Positions 26,166 through 34,938 of a stretch of DNA of 41,037 nucleotides are shown here, one piece after another. Location: assembly GCA_018433945.1 (NCBI GenBank), contig JAHDQF010000074.1, positions 1-41,037 of the forward strand, given 5' to 3'. The notes beneath the pieces are model-generated. The model did no database searches. It saw only the letters and a list, made by a program, of their open reading frames with translations, and was not told the DNA's origin. Origin of the DNA: Proteiniphilum sp. (lineage in GTDB: Bacteria > Bacteroidota > Bacteroidia > Bacteroidales > Dysgonomonadaceae). Made by a program: the position numbers and the translations under genes. Numbering within the stretch: the first letter of the stretch is position 1; every line of letters starts with the position of its first letter.

Positions 26166-28007
26166 ATGAAGTATTTTTTTCTGTTGTTAATCTCATTCTT
26201 TCCTATTTCCCTTTTATCTCAAAGCGAAGATGATAACATGATTATCAGCGACCAGCAATCTACCTATACTTATATGAAGGAAGATGATAAGGTCGTGGTA
26301 AAAGAGAGACAGGCTGTCACTTATTCGTGTATCAAGAATGTTCAACCTGTCACCTTTTATCGGTTTTATGACACAAATTCAGAGATAACCAAAATCAGGG
26401 TAAAGGGCGTAAAATCTTCATCTCCAGAATATAAGACTTATACAAAGGAAAATATATTCTATGACGATTGTAAAGTTTGTCACCTTAATTTACACTTTAA
26501 GGAAACAAATGAAGTAGGTACGGTAACTTACGAAAAAAAGTATAAGGATGTATATACATTCTCATTTATCAATATCGCAGAGAATCATTTCATCAGGAAT
26601 AAAACGATCCGGATCATTGTTCCGCAGTGGATGGAGATAGATATTGCAGAAAATAATTTCGATTCGGGAATTAGCAGATCAGTAACCGTAGATCCTAAAT
26701 CGGGGGATACAATATATACTTTTTACATAGAAAATCAGGAAGCATACAGATATGAGGATTTTATGCCCGATTATATGCTCGCGTTTCCTGCTATTCAAAT
26801 TGTTCCCCGAAGAGCAGTCATAAATAAAAAAACAGAATCGTATTTTTACAGCTTCGAACATATGTATAAATGGTGTAAGAGTAAGGCTGATCTAACCAAT
26901 AATGACCATACCGTAATTGCACAACTTGCCAAAGAAATAACCAAAGACTGCGAAACCGGTCCGGATAAAATTAATGCATTACTTAACTGGGTTCAGAATA
27001 ATATAAGATATGTCGCATTTGAGTATGGCATTCAGGGATTTAAGCCTGATGAAGCACAGGCTGTGATAAGAAAGAAATATGGAGATTGCAAAGGGATGTC
27101 CAATCTGTTGAAATGTTTGTTGATGGCGGAAGGATTTGATGCTCGTCTGGTATGGATAAACACTACGGAATCCGGTCGTGAATGGACATTGCCTATCCCT
27201 TCTGCCGATCATATGATATGTGCATTGAACGATAACAACGAATTTCATTTCTTAGACCCTACCGTCAAATTTATGCCTTTTGGTGAAATAGCTTATCCCA
27301 TTCAGGGAAAAATAGCCATGGTGGAAGATGGCGATCATTATCTGATGCTTCGCACCCCATCGTTTCCCCCATCCCATAATAGGACTCACCTGGTAAGTCG
27401 GTATAGGATTGAAGGTGGAAGATTAACAGGCCAATCGGAGTTGTCTTTCAGCGGAGAATCCAAATATGCAATGACCTCTTCTATCCTGTATACCGGAAAA
27501 ACCGATATCGGTATGTACTTGAATAATTTCCTGAAGCGCAACAATCCGGCCGATTCAATTCTGGAGATGGAAATCAAAGGGATAGAGACCGGCTCAGAAA
27601 AACTGTCTATATCTTACAAAGATCTGCGTCCTTCGTGTGTCCGGTCTTTCTCTGATGAGTTGTATATCAATCCTGATGTCTTTCAGGATTTTGCGATGTT
27701 AACCATTGATACGCTCAAAAGAAAGAATGATTATGTATTTCCTTTCAGTGAACACTATGAGAGTAGTATTCAGCTAGTAATTCCCGAAGGTTACCGGGTG
27801 GTAAATATGCCTACGGATATGGAGATACAGACAGATGATTACGCATTCAGTATTCGTTATGGTGTGAATGATGATCATATTCTGTATCATAAAGAGATTA
27901 CGATCAAAAAAACAACCTTGCCGAAATCAAATTTCCGTCAATGGAATGCAGACATAGAACTACTGAGAAACGCATATTTAAGACAGATCACACTTCAGAA
28001 AATTTAA
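26166..28007 (+). CDS. Exported DUF3857/transglutaminase-like protein with intact triad
   Basis: A 613-residue exported protein. From ATG 26166 it has a signal peptide (KYFFLLLISFFPISLLSQ); ATG 26136 is an alternative. An N-terminal beta-rich DUF3857 domain (about 25-250) is followed by a transglutaminase core (about 265-375) with Cys308 in YGDCKGMSNLL, His349 in SADHMICAL and Asp364 in FHFLDPT. The C-terminal ~230 residues are beta strands. Such proteins in Bacteroidota sit in the periplasm or envelope, and their substrates are unknown. It is AT-richer than recG next door. The next gene is a relative that lacks the triad. Confidence 0.85.
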   Translation: MKYFFLLLISFFPISLLSQSEDDNMIISDQQSTYTYMKEDDKVVVKERQAVTYSCIKNVQPVTFYRFYDTNSEITKIRVKGVKSSSPEYKTYTKENIFYDDCKVCHLNLHFKETNEVGTVTYEKKYKDVYTFSFINIAENHFIRNKTIRIIVPQWMEIDIAENNFDSGISRSVTVDPKSGDTIYTFYIENQEAYRYEDFMPDYMLAFPAIQIVPRRAVINKKTESYFYSFEHMYKWCKSKADLTNNDHTVIAQLAKEITKDCETGPDKINALLNWVQNNIRYVAFEYGIQGFKPDEAQAVIRKKYGDCKGMSNLLKCLLMAEGFDARLVWINTTESGREWTLPIPSADHMICALNDNNEFHFLDPTVKFMPFGEIAYPIQGKIAMVEDGDHYLMLRTPSFPPSHNRTHLVSRYRIEGGRLTGQSELSFSGESKYAMTSSILYTGKTDIGMYLNNFLKRNNPADSILEMEIKGIETGSEKLSISYKDLRPSCVRSFSDELYINPDVFQDFAMLTIDTLKRKNDYVFPFSEHYESSIQLVIPEGYRVVNMPTDMEIQTDDYAFSIRYGVNDDHILYHKEITIKKTTLPKSNFRQWNADIELLRNAYLRQITLQKI

Positions 28008-28020
28008 ATCGGATATATTT

Positions 28021-30224
28021 ATGACGACAAAGATTTCCGTTTTTTTTTATTTTTATTCATTCTATTCTCAATAAATGCTTTTGCCGATGATCGTCAGTCA
28101 CATGCAAAAACTGTAAGGGAAATGGTTTGGGCCTGGGATAAGCCCGAGTTTAAGGATTACGAATTGCCTGCCGGCCATGAAAACGAATCGGCAGTTATTC
28201 TTGCCCGTCATCAGCACATCGAAGCAACCAGCAAAAACCGGTTCAGGATGAATGCTCTTCTGTTCGGGGATGTTAACCGCGAGTTATTTTATACGAATAT
28301 CGACAGACAGATGGTCAAGATAAATGACCTGTCGGCATTGACCGAATTTGCGGAATTGTCATTCCGGGAAGAGGCTAAACTAAGCGGATATATGCGGTCA
28401 AACAAACTCAGAACAATCGTGGGTGCACGTGTGATCAAACCAGATGGCAGTGTGGCAGAGGTAGCGATCGACGAAGAGGCCGTAGCCATCACCGAAGGCA
28501 GGAAAGATAAAGACGTACTGAAGAAGGTAGCTATTCCTGGCTTGCAGGTGGGTGATATTCTGGATTATTTCGTGTGTGATGAGATGGAACTCGAAACTTA
28601 TAATGTTCCGCCCGAGATATTTACCTTTTTCGGTCAATATCCCATATTAAAATATTCCATCCATTGTGAATTCGGGAATAAACTCACTGTGGAATACCGT
28701 TCCGTCAATGGCGCTCCTGAAATGCAATTGACCACAGATGCCGATAACAATTATATACTTGACGCTGAAGCAGAGAATCTGATGAAGGTACCCGCATTCG
28801 ATGAAATACGTTGGTTTTCGCCTTACAGGAGTCTTCCCATGATTCGTATGTATGTGTTGAACAATTCGTCTAAATTGATATACAAATCGCCCAATGCCCG
28901 TAAAAGCGGCGTGCATGAAAATCTGCCTTATGACGAATATCTGAACGATGCCAAAACTTTTCTGGCAGCTCAGGAAAAGCAAATGTTCTGGATGAAGGAA
29001 ACCAACAGGAAAGTGAAAAAAACCGTATCAGAATATATTGAAAAGCATCCGTCAATGAATAAGGAAGAACTGGCGGTATTGTTGTATGATGCATTGCGTT
29101 TTCATTGGCCGAACGACTATGCCAATTATCCGCGATTGAAGTTTAATGTCAGGCTGCAGCAACTTTTTAAAGAGCATAATGTTTCGCACAACTTTTTGTT
29201 TGTTACAAGCAGGTTTGGTGCACGAAAAGACGACGTAGTTTCAGACGAAGATATGATAACCGGTTTATTGGCAAACGATAGCCAACTGTTCTTTTTCATA
29301 AACGGATACAGATATGCCGGAGAAATCCCGTCAATCTATCAGGGGGAGACCGCTTCTACGGTTGAGGTCGTAAAATATGCCATGAATAAGAAGTATGGTA
29401 TAGAAGGTAGTCAGGGACAATATGAAATTCCGGAGTCAAAAACCGATGATAATCTCTTAACCTCAGCGATTAAAGTAAATCTCTTTGCCAATAATCTACT
29501 ACAGTTGAATGTGACACGTAATCTCAAGTGTACCGGCAGCATGAAAGAAGACTATTGGCCGTTGGTGCTTTATGAAGATTGGGATAAAGAAATGAGGCAA
29601 AAGCTGGGGATAGGACAAACGTTGCTGGAAGAGTTACAGGAAAACAAATCAACCCGTAAACACATTGATGAATATGTCTCGGCATTGGAGAACCACAGGA
29701 AGAATCAAAAAGAGAATGTCGAACTGGAACTTACAGCATATCATGGACAAAAACCGGATAAGATCACAGACTATTCTTTCAGTGCGACAGGTACGACTGC
29801 TGACTGTCCTGCATTGGATTATACAGTATCCTATACCGTAGACGGGTTGGTGAAAAGTGCGGGAGACAACCTTATCCTCGACATAGGCAGACTGATAGGG
29901 CAACACTGGGAGCCGGATGAACGGGATGAAAAACGAAATATAGACGCCTATCTGCCGTCATCCATGCGGTTGAATTATAACATTGAGATAGAAATTCCCG
30001 AAGGATATGCCGTTGAGGGATTAGATGCATTATCTTCAGACTATTCAAACGATTACGGCGGATTTCACGCCGGTTATAGGTTTGAAGGGAACAAGCTCTT
30101 CGTATCGGTACATAAGATATATGAAAAGTCGTATGTTCCGGTTGATCAATGGAACGAAATGCTTCTGATCGCAAGGAAAACGAACGATTTTCAGGCAAAG
30201 ACAATTATTCTCAAAAAGTTATAG
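28021..30224 (+). pseudogene. DUF3857/transglutaminase-like partner, frameshifted in a T9 run
   Basis: The intact frame starts at ATG 28122 and encodes 700 residues with no signal peptide. ATG 28021, 13 bp after the previous gene, opens a frame that would give a typical signal peptide (MTTKISVFF... ending INAFA) if the T-run at 28040-28048 had ten Ts; with nine it stops at once. The body has a DUF3857-like N-terminal region and a transglutaminase-like middle whose catalytic Cys region reads FNVRLQQLFKEHNVSHNFLF, with no Cys. So the protein is probably an inactive partner, here either phase-off, mutated or misread by one base. Translation from 28122 would give a cytoplasmic form. Confidence 0.75.
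28040..28048 (+). other. Homopolymer T9 in the signal-peptide region
   Basis: Nine T residues; ten would restore the reading frame through a complete signal peptide into the 700-residue frame. A slippage-prone site of this kind is a candidate phase-variation switch, but a single-base assembly error would look the same. Confidence 0.6.
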
Positions 30225-30458
30225 CACGAAAATACAAAACCGGATCCGGTTCTGCAAACGCTGGCTGGCACCCCAGAGAAGACGTGTGCCAGGCATGGCA
30301 ACTAAGTTATGTAGTTATCAATCCATTCTTTTTACATTTCTCCAAAAATCGTATCTTTCTTCTATAAATTCCCCAATTCACGCACACGAACAGAACAAAG
30401 TGAAGTGAGGTAAAACGCTCAATTTTTATGGGTCTGTGTAAATGTATAAACTTTTATG

Positions 30459-30466
30459 TATATTTG
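30459..30466 (+). promoter_or_regulatory. -7 box (TATATTTG) before the recG-tail copy
   Basis: TATATTTG with TGTG 20 bp upstream (30435-30438). The nearest frame, from ATG 30472, reads 17 codons to a stop and then, still in the same frame, the duplicated recG tail. No gene to be expressed was found; the gap 30225-30635 otherwise shows nothing coding. Confidence 0.3.
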
Positions 30467-30525
30467 TTGCAATGAAAAAAATAAAAACCTTTACGTATTG
30501 TAACCGAAAATCCCGCGTTTTATAA

Positions 30526-30579
30526 CAACAACTCAGCCGCCTGAGCGGTAACCGGTACGACTGGAGCCGGATCAGTTGA
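30526..30579 (+). repeat. recG 3'-end direct repeat, right copy
   Basis: Encodes QQLSRLSGNRYDWSRIS and a stop, identical in protein to the end of recG but with synonymous codon changes. No recG sequence precedes it. It closes a 4.6-kb AT-rich block that starts at the left copy. The silent differences suggest the tail came from a related but distinct recG allele, not from a recent slip. Confidence 0.85.
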
Positions 30580-30635
30580 AATATATGGACACGTGTGGGG
30601 AACATAGGCTCACCCTTTAGGGTAAAGTTATTAAA

Positions 30636-31829
30636 TTAATACAAAAAACCAAACATCCATAATGGAATTTTGTTTTGAAAACCGTATTCAATATTGTCGG
30701 CGACTACAAAAGCGTTTTTAGTATTTTTTATCTGCTCGTCGCTCTTGCTTTTTCCGCCAATTTCAAAGGTGAACTTATCGTCCACCACAAAGTCGCCGCT
30801 ATCCACATATTCAATTTTGTGTTTGTAGGATAACTGATTGAGGAAGAATGTTTCCCGGATGTTGCCAATATCAGTGTTCGCTGATACCAGCGCAAAACTG
30901 ATATTTGAATTTTCCAGATATATTTTATCCGGTTTTTGCAGCTTGTTTACACCGTCGGCGTCTTTGTAGAGATGCTTTATCAATCCCGCTTCCTCAAGAT
31001 AGTGTAAATAGTTAATAAAAGTAATTCTTTCTATACCGATCCGTTGACTTAATTTACTAACATTTGGAATAAATGGAACCGATTCGGCGACAATTTGCAA
31101 CAGTTGCTTTATTTTTTTTATATATGCGACTTCAACGCCCCTCAACAGAGGCAGTTCTACCTCCAGAACCATATTGACGATTTCCTCAACCCGGTGGAAA
31201 TATAGTGCCGGCGCTTCGCCAAAAAACGGATAATACCCGTGTCGTAAATAGTTGGAGAAATGTTCCAGCGGTTTGATTTGACGCAACACTTCGGATGAAA
31301 TAGAACGCTGATTATTTAACAAATCTGACAGATTTACAATCTCAAAGCTTGTTTTGAAATTCATATTAAGATATTCCCTGAACGAAAGTCCCTGCATATA
31401 ATAAACCACAGCTCGCCGGCTTAAATCAACTTTTGAGTTAAGAATTTCAAGCATCGACGAGCCTGTAAATACTACTTTCAGGCTGGGAAAATCGTCGTAG
31501 ATATTTTTAAGCTCAACCGACCAGTTCGGATATTTATGAATTTCGTCGAGAAAAAGATTTTTACCACCACGTTTTGAAAATGTATCGACTAATTCCACCA
31601 ATTTATGTTCCGAAAACCAGATATTATCAGCGCTGACATACAAAGTGTGTTCATCGCCATATAGATTCTGCTTGATATATTGTAGCAAAAGCGTAGTTTT
31701 TCCCACACCTCGCGGACCAATAATTCCGATAAAACGATAGTTCCACTCGATTTCTTCCATTATGCCGCGGACAAAGTCAAGTCTTGTTTGCTCCACTTTC
31801 TGAGCTGATTTTTCCAATAAACCCTCCAT
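30636..31829 (-). CDS. AAA_14/DUF4143 family ATPase
   Basis: A 397-residue protein with an N-terminal AAA domain: Walker A GPRGVGKTTLL (about residues 36-46), Walker B NLFLDEIH and the sensor-1-like VVFTGSSMLEI. A winged-helix region follows (about 235-290, VSKLSQRIGIERITFINYLHYLEEAGLI). It ends in a DUF4143 segment with FFLNQLSYKHKIEYVDSGDFVVDDKFTFEIGGKSKS, similar to PD-(D/E)XK-like nuclease remnants. These ATPases are abundant, often near mobile DNA, and their role is not established. The ATG at 31829 is preferred to 31838. Promoter elements are tandemly repeated just upstream. Confidence 0.87.
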   Translation of the reverse strand: MEGLLEKSAQKVEQTRLDFVRGIMEEIEWNYRFIGIIGPRGVGKTTLLLQYIKQNLYGDEHTLYVSADNIWFSEHKLVELVDTFSKRGGKNLFLDEIHKYPNWSVELKNIYDDFPSLKVVFTGSSMLEILNSKVDLSRRAVVYYMQGLSFREYLNMNFKTSFEIVNLSDLLNNQRSISSEVLRQIKPLEHFSNYLRHGYYPFFGEAPALYFHRVEEIVNMVLEVELPLLRGVEVAYIKKIKQLLQIVAESVPFIPNVSKLSQRIGIERITFINYLHYLEEAGLIKHLYKDADGVNKLQKPDKIYLENSNISFALVSANTDIGNIRETFFLNQLSYKHKIEYVDSGDFVVDDKFTFEIGGKSKSDEQIKNTKNAFVVADNIEYGFQNKIPLWMFGFLY

Positions 31830-31850
31830 ATAAATCAATTTTGCGTATTC

Positions 31851-31925
31851 GACTATACAAAGATAGTGGTTTTTTGATTACTCTACTATACAAAAATAGT
31901 GATTTTTTGATTATTCGACTATACA
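31851..31925 (-). repeat. 33-bp tandem repeat carrying duplicated -7 boxes
   Basis: Two full units and part of a third, based on GACTATACAAARATAGTG plus TTTTTTGATTAYTC, period 33 bp. Read leftward each unit has a -7 box: TATCTTTG at 31865-31858 and TATTTTTG at 31898-31891. The nearer box is 29 bp before the ATPase ATG. The rest of the gap up to 32191 shows no recognisable gene. Confidence 0.7.
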
Positions 31926-32191
31926 TAATGAAAAACAGGTTTTTTTGCAAATATTTCATTGTTGCCATTATTGCTGTAGTCTTTGTCTTTCACTGTACTG
32001 AGATTTCCATTTTTACTGCATTTCTAATTTCCGGTAACAAACGGGAAACAACTGCCTGTCGGGAGAAGATATAAAGATGAGGTGAATAACATACTGGGGA
32101 CACAGGAATAACCCAGACCCATGATGATCTACACGTTGAAAAGGTCGGCGTTGAAGACCACAAGGATATCCTCACTCCAATCGGACCGTAT

Positions 32192-33172
32192 TTAACGAAC
32201 CTTTAAGACAACTTTGCCCACATGATTTCCTTCCTTCACATAAGCATGTGCTTTTTCCACATCCTCGAGCATGAATATTCGGTCAATGATGGGTTTGATT
32301 TTGCCTTCTGTAAACAGGGGTAAAACTTTTTGCACAAAGCGGCTGGTCAACATCGATTTTTCGGCGGTGGAACGAAGGCGCATCATGGTGCCCATTAATT
32401 TTCCTCTTTTGATCATCAAAAGCTGCAATGGCAATTCTACTTTATTACCTCGCAAAAGACCAATTTGCACGATTCTACCCTGAGTGGCCAGAACCTGAAG
32501 GTTGGAAAGCAGATAATCACCGCCGACCGGATCCAGAATGACATCCATTCCTTTAGGGCACAAATCAGGAAGAATCTCGGAAAACATTTCCTGATCATAA
32601 GCGATAGGACGTGACAACAGACCTAAACTTTTTAGCCGCTCGGTTTTTCGGCTGCTTGCCGTGCCAAATACGTTTAATCCCCAGGCATTGGCCAATTGGA
32701 TCGCTGCCGTACCCACACCACTGGCCGCGGCATGAACCAAAATGGTCTCGCCAAAAGCAGTATCTGCCTGTATCAGCGCATCATAGGCTGTAAAAAATAC
32801 TTCAGGAATCGCCGCGGCTTCCACAAAATCCAGACTTTGCGGAATTGGCATAAGCATGCTTTCGGGAACGATGGCTTTTTCCGCATATCCACCCCCCGGT
32901 AACAGGGCGAAAACCCGATCGCCCCTTTTCCACGTTGTCACGCCCTCGCCCACTTGAGCGATGATGCCCGCACATTCCAGTCCGGGAATTTCCTTTCCAT
33001 TCATTTTATAATCGCCGGGATATTGCCCCAGGACCTGTAAAATATCGGCGCGATTAACCGATGTTGCATGAACATCGATACAGACATGCCCATGAGGGCA
33101 AGGCAGATCGGAGATTTCCTGCATGACAAGCCTTCCCCTTTGCTGCTGACGATCTATTATTACTGCTTTCAT
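32192..33172 (-). CDS. NAD(P)H:quinone oxidoreductase, zinc-free MDR family
   Basis: A 326-residue medium-chain dehydrogenase/reductase of the quinone oxidoreductase (QOR/PIG3) type. The N-terminal GroES-like domain has NRADILQVLGQYPG and IPGLECAGIIAQVGEGV, and it lacks the zinc-binding cysteines of alcohol dehydrogenases. The Rossmann domain has ILVHAAASGVGTAAIQLA (the nucleotide loop) and DVILDPVGGDYL. It probably reduces quinones or enones with NADPH. The leftward promoter at 33214-33182 supports this start. The ATPase lies downstream but 360 bp away. Confidence 0.9.
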   Translation of the reverse strand: MKAVIIDRQQQRGRLVMQEISDLPCPHGHVCIDVHATSVNRADILQVLGQYPGDYKMNGKEIPGLECAGIIAQVGEGVTTWKRGDRVFALLPGGGYAEKAIVPESMLMPIPQSLDFVEAAAIPEVFFTAYDALIQADTAFGETILVHAAASGVGTAAIQLANAWGLNVFGTASSRKTERLKSLGLLSRPIAYDQEMFSEILPDLCPKGMDVILDPVGGDYLLSNLQVLATQGRIVQIGLLRGNKVELPLQLLMIKRGKLMGTMMRLRSTAEKSMLTSRFVQKVLPLFTEGKIKPIIDRIFMLEDVEKAHAYVKEGNHVGKVVLKVR

Positions 33173-33181
33173 ATGCTATTC

Positions 33182-33214
33182 CAAATCTACAATTCCGTAT
33201 GCCAAATTGCCAAT
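33182..33214 (-). promoter_or_regulatory. Predicted promoter of the quinone oxidoreductase gene
   Basis: Leftward ATTG (33214-33211), 21 bp, TAGATTTG (33189-33182), ending 9 bp before the ATG at 33172. Good match to the Bacteroidota pattern, with a very short leader. Confidence 0.5.
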
Positions 33215-33219
33215 TTAAA

Positions 33220-33262
33220 TAAAAAACAAAGCGCTGATAAGAATATTTTATCAAACGCTTTG
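33220..33262 (-). terminator. Terminator of the 33.4-kb lipoprotein gene
   Basis: CAAAGCG (33227-33233) pairs with CGCTTTG (33256-33262), and TGATAA with TTATCA inside. Read leftward the stem is followed by TTTTTTATTT, the usual layout of an intrinsic terminator. Confidence 0.65.
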
Positions 33263-33376
33263 CCATGTATAAGATTTCACCTGTTTTTGTGATAATAAAA
33301 AAGCAATCCTATTCTTACGGGAACATGAAAGTACAAAAAGTTTCTCAAATAATCACCCTTTTTCGGGAATTTCTTT

Positions 33377-34126
33377 CTATTCTTCGTCTATTTCTCCTGT
33401 TTCCAGGTCGGTAACATAGCGGCTCCCTGAAATTTCGATGGTAGCTTCCCCGTTGCCGGTGAAGGTAATCGTCCCTTCATAGCTGAACGAACCGCGTCCG
33501 CTGCCGCCTGTCATGGTGAAATGAATGGTACCGTTGTCGATTTCCTTAGGTTCCTTTTCAACAGCAACATTCACAAGCTCGAATTGAATGGTGGTCTGAC
33601 GGTTTGCCTGGTTACGGATTTTTGACTCGAACCCGCCGCTTCGTTGCCATGTACCGTTTATCAGGTACATATCGGAAGTATTTTCGATGTCTGTGATTTC
33701 AAAATCACCGCTCACCGAGTGTGTGGAACCCAATCGGGGTGCATCGAATGTACCGTTATAGCTAAAGCTTGCATCCAGCATAACCGGGTTCTCCGACTCA
33801 TCGCACGACAGCGCGTAATGGTAAGTTTTGGTGTTATTATAAGTAATTAAACTGGTTCCGGCAGAGGTGACGATGGTTGTGTCAGCCGATTCTCCACAAC
33901 TCAGTCTTCCCTCATTAACCGCCTCGCTGGCAAGTGTGGCGGTAGTTTCAATATCCGCCGTAATACCGGATGTTCCTTCTGACAAACTATAAGCCACCAT
34001 TTCGGCTGCTTCTGCTTCCGTAGCCGGTTCATCAGCTATCGATTCGTCATCCTTTTCACAGGAACTGAGAATTGACATTCCCGAAAGGGTAATGATACCC
34101 GCTAATAAAAGATTTCTTGTTTGCAT
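33377..34126 (-). CDS. Lipoprotein, paralogue of the gene at 39.2 kb
   Basis: A 249-residue predicted lipoprotein with lipobox LSSC (Cys23) followed by acidic residues (EKDDE). A helical segment (AEAAEMVAYSLSEG) precedes a beta-rich body with LSCGESADTT, YHYALSCDE and SYEGTITFTGNGEATIEISG. I do not recognise a named family. It is about 85% identical, by eye, to the 246-residue gene at 39172-39912. Its first codons (MQTRN) and entire upstream region instead match the Spy-like gene at 39943-40356, so this copy arose by joining that gene's promoter and start to the lipoprotein frame. Confidence 0.85.
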   Translation of the reverse strand: MQTRNLLLAGIITLSGMSILSSCEKDDESIADEPATEAEAAEMVAYSLSEGTSGITADIETTATLASEAVNEGRLSCGESADTTIVTSAGTSLITYNNTKTYHYALSCDESENPVMLDASFSYNGTFDAPRLGSTHSVSGDFEITDIENTSDMYLINGTWQRSGGFESKIRNQANRQTTIQFELVNVAVEKEPKEIDNGTIHFTMTGGSGRGSFSYEGTITFTGNGEATIEISGSRYVTDLETGEIDEE

Positions 34127-34228
34127 ACTGTTTTATTTTTTAAAATCCAGTTCAAACGTACTCCATCTGTGCCGCATGATGGAAAACTTTTCAACGAACG
34201 GCACATTCTTTTACACCAATTACCTGAC
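34120..34228 (-). promoter_or_regulatory. Duplicated promoter/operator block, copy 1
   Basis: About 109 bp nearly identical to 40350-40458. Read leftward it has a -7 box TACGTTTG (34160-34153), 27 bp before the lipoprotein ATG, and a conserved upstream stretch with GGTGTAAAAGAATGTGC. Conservation extends well upstream of the -33 position, suggesting a shared regulator site. Confidence 0.7.
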
Positions 34229-34331
34229 GGGTCAATAAACGGGATATTTGATTGGAATGTGGGGGATTTCCGCTATCGTCATCAATCAATCATTACGATA
34301 GTCCATCTGTTGTGGGCTCATAGTAGCTATT

Positions 34332-34889
34332 TCATTCATCGAGTTTCCCGACGACTTCATAAGCCGGTTTTTCAATATTTACCTGCTTATAAATGACGCC
34401 GTTGTATTCCATGAAAGGTTTGCCGTCGATTTCTATTTCAGCGGCATCGGAGGGAAGTGTGGAAACAATGGCGCCTACGGGAGGATCGGCGACCACGTAT
34501 TCCTTGCTGACTTCATCCAGCATGTAAAAAATTCCACCGGCATAAAAGAAAACACCGGGACCGACAACTACCCGAACGTAACCGGCAGGCAATGCCGCAA
34601 TCCGGATGCCCACGGGCGGCGCCGTGCGGATATAAACCCCGTTGCGGGACACATAAAATACCCCGCCATGATAATAATAAGGAACATTCCGGTAACGGAT
34701 AACAACAGCCTGCCGTGGCAGTTGAGTAACTGTCCTTACTAGGGGTTTTTTGCGGTAAACAACTGTTCCGCGGGGCCCTTGTACCACTGTGCGGCGAGGC
34801 GTGTTGACCACCCTTCGTTGTGCATATGCCTCTGAAACATCACCCAATAAAACGGCGATTAAAATAAATACAATATATTTTGCTTTCAT
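34332..34889 (-). CDS. Exported DUF6515-type protein
   Basis: A 185-residue secreted protein. A signal peptide (KYIVFILIAVLLGDVSEAYA) is followed by an Arg/Val-rich stretch, then YYYHGGVFYVSRNGVYIRTAPPVGIRI and a second similar unit, FFYAGGIFYMLDEVSKEYVVADPPVGAIV. A third, weaker one reads FMEYNGVIYKQV. The repeated 'G-V/I-F-Y ... Y ... P-P-V-G' unit is typical of DUF6515, a Bacteroidota envelope family of unknown role. The ATG at 34889 is used because it starts the signal peptide. It follows a Spy-like gene 49 bp upstream on the same strand and is probably co-transcribed. Confidence 0.85.
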   Translation of the reverse strand: MKAKYIVFILIAVLLGDVSEAYAQRRVVNTPRRTVVQGPRGTVVYRKKPLVRTVTQLPRQAVVIRYRNVPYYYHGGVFYVSRNGVYIRTAPPVGIRIAALPAGYVRVVVGPGVFFYAGGIFYMLDEVSKEYVVADPPVGAIVSTLPSDAAEIEIDGKPFMEYNGVIYKQVNIEKPAYEVVGKLDE

Positions 34890-34938
34890 AATTTTTATGT
34901 TTTTTAAATTACTTGTTAAATTGTTCAAATCCAACCTG

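Noticed and set aside
30472-30525. A leader peptide gene (ATG 30472, 17 codons) before the recG-tail copy.
   Set aside because: The predicted transcription start coincides with the ATG, and the peptide shows no attenuation features.
31970-32190. A gene or transposon remnant between the ATPase and the quinone oxidoreductase.
   Set aside because: Short frames there show no coherent motif, and no inverted repeats were found.
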